Of a stretch of DNA of 23,013 nucleotides, positions 20,004 through 23,013 are shown piece by piece; positions within the stretch are counted from its first letter, which is position 1; each line of letters opens with the position of its first letter. Source of the stretch: JACDBE01 sp051002015 (lineage in GTDB: Bacteria > Actinomycetota > Acidimicrobiia > Spongiisociales > UBA5794); contig JBPCMS010000023.1 of the NCBI GenBank assembly GCA_051002015.1, positions 1 to 23,013 on the forward strand, read 5' to 3'. Made by a program: the position numbers and the translations under genes. The notes beneath the pieces are model-generated. The model ran no database searches. It worked only from the letters and a program-made list of their open reading frames with translations, and was not told the DNA's origin.

Positions 20004-21762
20004 CGGCCACGGAACCGTCTCCGTTCATCTGCCAGGCCTCACCGCCGTTCTGGCCCCGCACCACCGAATCGGGGTGCATCCCCTCGACGGTGATGTCCTC
20101 CGGCCCCAGCCCGCAGTCGACGAACTCGTAGATGGAGAAGTGGCCCTGCCCCTCCCCGAGGATCACCTCCGAGAAGTCGCAGTCGACGAAGCGGATGGGG
20201 GCGGCGGCGTCCTGGGCGTGGCCGGTGGTGCGGAGCACGGCACCGCCGGTCTCGACATCCTCCCAGAGTTGCATGGCATTGCCGCCGTCACGGGTCTCGG
20301 TCCCCACCGCCGAGGAGCGGACCGCGATGTCGGTCTCCTCGCCCTCGCCGTTGGCCAGCAGCAGCAGGTTCCGGTAGTGGTAGGCGTTGCGGTAGGCGCC
20401 GTGGTGGATCCCCGCCTTGGCGTTGTAGTAGGCGAGGAAATCCTCGACCAGGTGGGTCAGCTTGGTGTTCTGCCACACGAAGATGCCGTTGCCGTGGTTG
20501 TTGTGGGCGATGTTGTCGCGGAAGTTCCACACGCCCTCGTCGTGGCCGGGCCACTGGAAGCCGGCGGTGTCCCGCCCCGCCCGCTGGATCCCGACGGCGA
20601 CGGCGTTGACCAGGGTCAGGTTCTCCCCACCGCCGAGCGAGAACGCCGCCCCCCGGTTGCCGTCGGTGTACACCAGAGCGGCCACCGTGCCGTCCCACAG
20701 GATGTCGTTGCTCTCGTTGCCCGGGTGGAGCATCGTGGACGGATCCCACCAGTACGCCTCGCCGTACACGTTGTAGGCGATGGTGTTCTTGAAGGTCACC
20801 CCGTTGGAGCCGTGGGGAACAAAGGCGTGGTTGCCGGCGTCGCGGATCACCACACCCTCGACCAGGGTGCCACGCGAGGCGTCAGCGTTCATGTGGATGT
20901 GGAGCCCGTAACGGCCGGTCTGGCTCGACGGCTGCTCCCTGGTGTCCGGACCATCCGGAGCCGGGGCCACGTGGCGGATGGCGACGAAACGGATGGTCTG
21001 GGGTCGGGACGAGTGGACGAAGACATGGGTCCTGCCGGTCTCCGTCCCCTCGATCCTGACGTTGCGGGACAGGTCGAGCAGCTCGGTGGGGTAGCCCAGG
21101 TCGTTGGGCGGGGGCACATCGTCGGGTCCGGTGACCGGGGCGAACGTGGTGTAGTCGCCCGGCTGATTGGGGGCCGCCACCACCTCGTCGCCCTCCCAGG
21201 CGTCGTCCCATTGATAGCCCCACGGGGTCTTCTCGGTGCCCTGGAGGTCGAGCATGCCGTCGCCGACCACCCACAGCCCCACATCGGTCGCCAGCGGCTC
21301 CATCCCACCCCCGACCATGGCGTCCTCGTCGATGTCGACGAAGCGGAGCAGGTGCTCGACCTCGGCGGAGGACGGCCGCATCACCAGGGTCCCCTCGACG
21401 ACGACGTTGGCCGCCACCTCCACCGTCGTGCTGACGTCCGGGTCGAACATCCAGACCTGGCCTGCGGGGACCACGAAGCCGTCGGGGAACGACTCGTCGC
21501 CGGAGAGCACCCGGTCGGCATCCGACACGGGGATGGCGGGTGCCGCCGTCGCCGGTGGGTTGGAGGAGTCGGTGGGATCCGTGGCGTGGCCGGGGTGGGT
21601 GACCTCCGACGACGCCGCGGTGGTGGTCACCGCCGGGTCGGTGGCAGTGGTGGGTGAGCACGCCGAAACCACGGCCACCATCACCGCCAAAAGGCTGATG
21701 TGGAGCGGTTGTCGTCGGAGCGGTCCGGGCGAACCGGCCCATCTGGGACGTTCCCGGATCAT
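19984..21762 (-). CDS. Exported lipoprotein with G8-like domain and right-handed beta-helix
   Basis: A 592-residue secreted protein. Residues 1-35 are a lipoprotein signal with lipobox VSAC (Cys35), followed by a Thr/Ser/Pro/Asp-rich linker (36-80). Residues about 95-180 (VPAGQVWMFDPDVSTTVEV, VVEGTLVMRP, VGDGMLDLQGTEKTPWG) look like a G8 domain. From about 230 to 470 beta-helix repeats follow, with YGLHIHMNADASRGTLVEGV, IRDAGNHAFVPHGSNGVTFK and GEAYWWDPSTM, as in G8/PbH1 proteins related to CEMIP/TMEM2. Those eukaryotic relatives process hyaluronan, so polysaccharide binding or cleavage at the cell surface is plausible but unproven. The ATG at 21762 is preferred over 21795 because it gives a normal signal peptide; GATACT lies 11 nt upstream. 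The stop lies within the 20-bp repeat. It is divergent from a glycosyltransferase. Confidence 0.75.
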   Translation of the reverse strand: MIRERPRWAGSPGPLRRQPLHISLLAVMVAVVSACSPTTATDPAVTTTAASSEVTHPGHATDPTDSSNPPATAAPAIPVSDADRVLSGDESFPDGFVVPAGQVWMFDPDVSTTVEVAANVVVEGTLVMRPSSAEVEHLLRFVDIDEDAMVGGGMEPLATDVGLWVVGDGMLDLQGTEKTPWGYQWDDAWEGDEVVAAPNQPGDYTTFAPVTGPDDVPPPNDLGYPTELLDLSRNVRIEGTETGRTHVFVHSSRPQTIRFVAIRHVAPAPDGPDTREQPSSQTGRYGLHIHMNADASRGTLVEGVVIRDAGNHAFVPHGSNGVTFKNTIAYNVYGEAYWWDPSTMLHPGNESNDILWDGTVAALVYTDGNRGAAFSLGGGENLTLVNAVAVGIQRAGRDTAGFQWPGHDEGVWNFRDNIAHNNHGNGIFVWQNTKLTHLVEDFLAYYNAKAGIHHGAYRNAYHYRNLLLLANGEGEETDIAVRSSAVGTETRDGGNAMQLWEDVETGGAVLRTTGHAQDAAAPIRFVDCDFSEVILGEGQGHFSIYEFVDCGLGPEDITVEGMHPDSVVRGQNGGEAWQMNGDGSVAAIDPFA

Positions 21763-21856
21763 GGGGGCACGGTAGTATCCCGCCCGGGCTAGCAACTCGC
21801 ACGGTGACCCGATCCCGCGCAGTCACGCCTGCGACCAGCGTGCGATGGAGGCATCA

Positions 21857-22957
21857 ATGAGCGAGCGACCCGGGATCCTCTTCGTGGCCACTCCGGGCCC
21901 GCTGGGCGGCTCCAACCGCAGCCTCATCACGCTGTTCGGCCAGCTCGAGGGCAAGGTGACTCGCATCCTGGCCTCGCCCGAGTCCGGCTCGTTCGCCGAC
22001 CTGGTGCGCCGTGAGAACCTGGTCGAGGAGTACGTGCTGCTTCCCCGCCGCCCCCACCACTGGACCGACCGAATACTCCGTCTGGCGGGAGGCGCCCGGA
22101 TCGCCTGGTGGCTGGTCCGCAACCGCAAGCGGGTGGCCGCCATCCACGCCAACGCCCTCACCGGGCTCAACCTGGCAACCCCCGCCGCCATCGTCACCCG
22201 CAAGCCGGTGGTGGCGTGGATCCACGACCCCATGGGATCCACCTGGGGTTCGCGCTTGGGGCCCGTGGTGCGGCGTCTCATTCCCCGGCTGCGGCTGGCT
22301 GCGGTGTCCGAGACGGCGGAGGCGTCGGCGGTGGCCAACGGGCTGTGCCGACCGGGCGACGCCGCCATCATCCCCAACCCCATCGAGGCCGACGAGGTGG
22401 TCGCCACCGACCGGCGATCGAACCAGCGGGTCACCATCGGCTTCCTCGGCGGTGTCACCGAGCGCAAGGGCTTCGACCTGGTCCCGCCCGTGGTCGCCGC
22501 CCTCGATGACGAGCCGGTGGTGTTCAACCTGTACGTCAACCTCGCCAGGCGCGGTGACTCCGGTGTCATCTGGGAGAGGCTTGACCACTGGGGACCCGAC
22601 CGGGTCGACCCGGTGGGCAAGCTCGACGACGTCCGCCTGGCCTACGCCGCCGTCGACATCGTCTGGGTGGCATCACGCTCGGAGTCGTTCTGCCGGGTCG
22701 CCGCCGAGGCCATGATGAACGGGATCCCGGTGGTGGCGGGCGACATCCCGCCGCTGCGCGACCTGCTCGGCGACGACGAGGCGGGCCTGCTCTACCCGGT
22801 CGAGGACACCGCGGCGGCTGCGGCCGCCCTGCGCCGCCTGATCGCCGATCCCGAGCTGCGCCGCAGGCTGGGCGAGACGGGCAGGGAGCGCAGCGCCGCC
22901 TTCTCCCCCGAAGCCGTCACCGCCAAGCTGCTCGAGCTGTACGGTCTACCCGGCTAG
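21857..22957 (+). CDS. GT4-like (GT-B fold) glycosyltransferase
   Basis: It transfers a sugar from a nucleotide-sugar donor to a glycan or small-molecule acceptor. It has 366 residues: N-terminal Rossmann domain with PGPLGGSNRSLITLF (13-27; the Gly-rich acceptor-side loop), IHANALTGLN (96-105) and WIHDPMGSTWGSR (121-133), then donor domain with IPNPIEADE, IGFLGGVTERKGFD (194-207; Arg203/Lys204 for the phosphates) and the EX7E motif SESFCRVAAEAMMNGIPVVAG (Glu276, Glu284). The ATG at 21857 is preferred over 21845 because GGAGG (21847-21851) lies 5 nt upstream. It is divergent from the beta-helix lipoprotein. The acceptor is unknown; a polysaccharide or glycolipid role fits the neighbouring surface protein. 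The whole gene is inside the window. Confidence 0.88.
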   Translation: MSERPGILFVATPGPLGGSNRSLITLFGQLEGKVTRILASPESGSFADLVRRENLVEEYVLLPRRPHHWTDRILRLAGGARIAWWLVRNRKRVAAIHANALTGLNLATPAAIVTRKPVVAWIHDPMGSTWGSRLGPVVRRLIPRLRLAAVSETAEASAVANGLCRPGDAAIIPNPIEADEVVATDRRSNQRVTIGFLGGVTERKGFDLVPPVVAALDDEPVVFNLYVNLARRGDSGVIWERLDHWGPDRVDPVGKLDDVRLAYAAVDIVWVASRSESFCRVAAEAMMNGIPVVAGDIPPLRDLLGDDEAGLLYPVEDTAAAAAALRRLIADPELRRRLGETGRERSAAFSPEAVTAKLLELYGLPG

Positions 22958-22984
22958 CCCAGGACCCTCGCTCAGCCACTTTTT

Positions 22985-23003
22985 CCCCTCCGATTGGGAG
23001 GGG
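22985..23003. terminator. Hairpin downstream of the glycosyltransferase gene
   Basis: CCCCTCC-GATTG-GGAGGGG, a 7-bp stem starting 27 nt after the stop. The T tract lies before the stem rather than after it, so it is not a classic intrinsic terminator on either strand. The stem may still mark the transcript end. Confidence 0.35.
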
Positions 23004-23013
23004 TGCCGAGGCT

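Noticed and set aside
20074..21657. Long open frame (527 codons) on the plus strand
   Set aside because: It mirrors the beta-helix lipoprotein gene; low-complexity Gly/Val/Asp/His content.
22981..23003. Classic Rho-independent terminator at the right edge
   Set aside because: The T tract precedes the stem on the plus strand and becomes an A tract after it on the minus strand, so the order is wrong for an intrinsic terminator.

Overview
The window is GC-rich bacterial DNA from an actinobacterial genome. The evidence is the codon use, an F420-type luciferase-like oxidoreductase, acyl-CoA dehydrogenases, apparently leaderless genes with a TANNNT box 6-7 nt before the start codon, and many 4-bp ATGA/GTGA gene overlaps. 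An Acidimicrobiia-like lineage is my guess, but the sequence alone does not fix the class. No rRNA or tRNA gene was seen.

Layout. (1) 1-1750 is a gene graveyard: a histidine kinase cut off after its H-box, fused to the C-terminal end of a RecQ-type helicase, then a frameshifted DprA/SLOG gene and a frameshifted, truncated dihydrofolate-reductase-like gene. (2) 1990-4342 (minus) is a three-gene overlapping operon: a membrane-anchored protein, an acyl-CoA mutase large subunit without a B12 domain, and a small unknown protein. (3) 4398-5722 (plus) is a DsbB-like/thioredoxin-like disulfide pair. (4) 5822-8549 holds an acyl-CoA dehydrogenase (minus) divergent from a metallo-beta-lactamase-fold hydrolase and a luciferase-like oxidoreductase. 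(5) 8602-10583 is sufC-sufS without sufB, sufD or sufU. (6) 10622-13004 holds a polytopic membrane protein and a secreted SGNH-hydrolase-like protein anchored by a C-terminal membrane helix.

(7) 13156-18294 is the most interesting part. It holds a FADH2-dependent halogenase and a free carrier protein (plus strand), facing an amino-acid adenylation enzyme and an acyl-CoA-dehydrogenase-like enzyme (minus strand). These are the four activities that make halogenated pyrrolyl-2-carboxyl-S-carrier protein from proline (PltA/PltL/PltF/PltE or Bmp1-4 logic). The binding-pocket residues of the adenylation enzyme read D-L-F-Y-L-A-L-V-C-K, which fits the L-proline ligases of pyrrole pathways as I remember them. 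A MazEF-like toxin-antitoxin pair sits between the two halves. No thioesterase, PKS or NRPS that would use the product is visible.

(8) 18439-20003 is an accessory island bounded by an exact 20-bp direct repeat whose right copy is the 3' end of the next gene. Inside are a decayed CRISPR array without cas genes and a HEPN/MNT (HepT-MntA) module whose HepT is frameshifted. (9) 19984-22957 holds a G8/beta-helix lipoprotein divergent from a GT4-like glycosyltransferase. Housekeeping genes are intact, while the visible frameshifts fall only in accessory or defence-type genes, so real decay is more likely than poor sequence.
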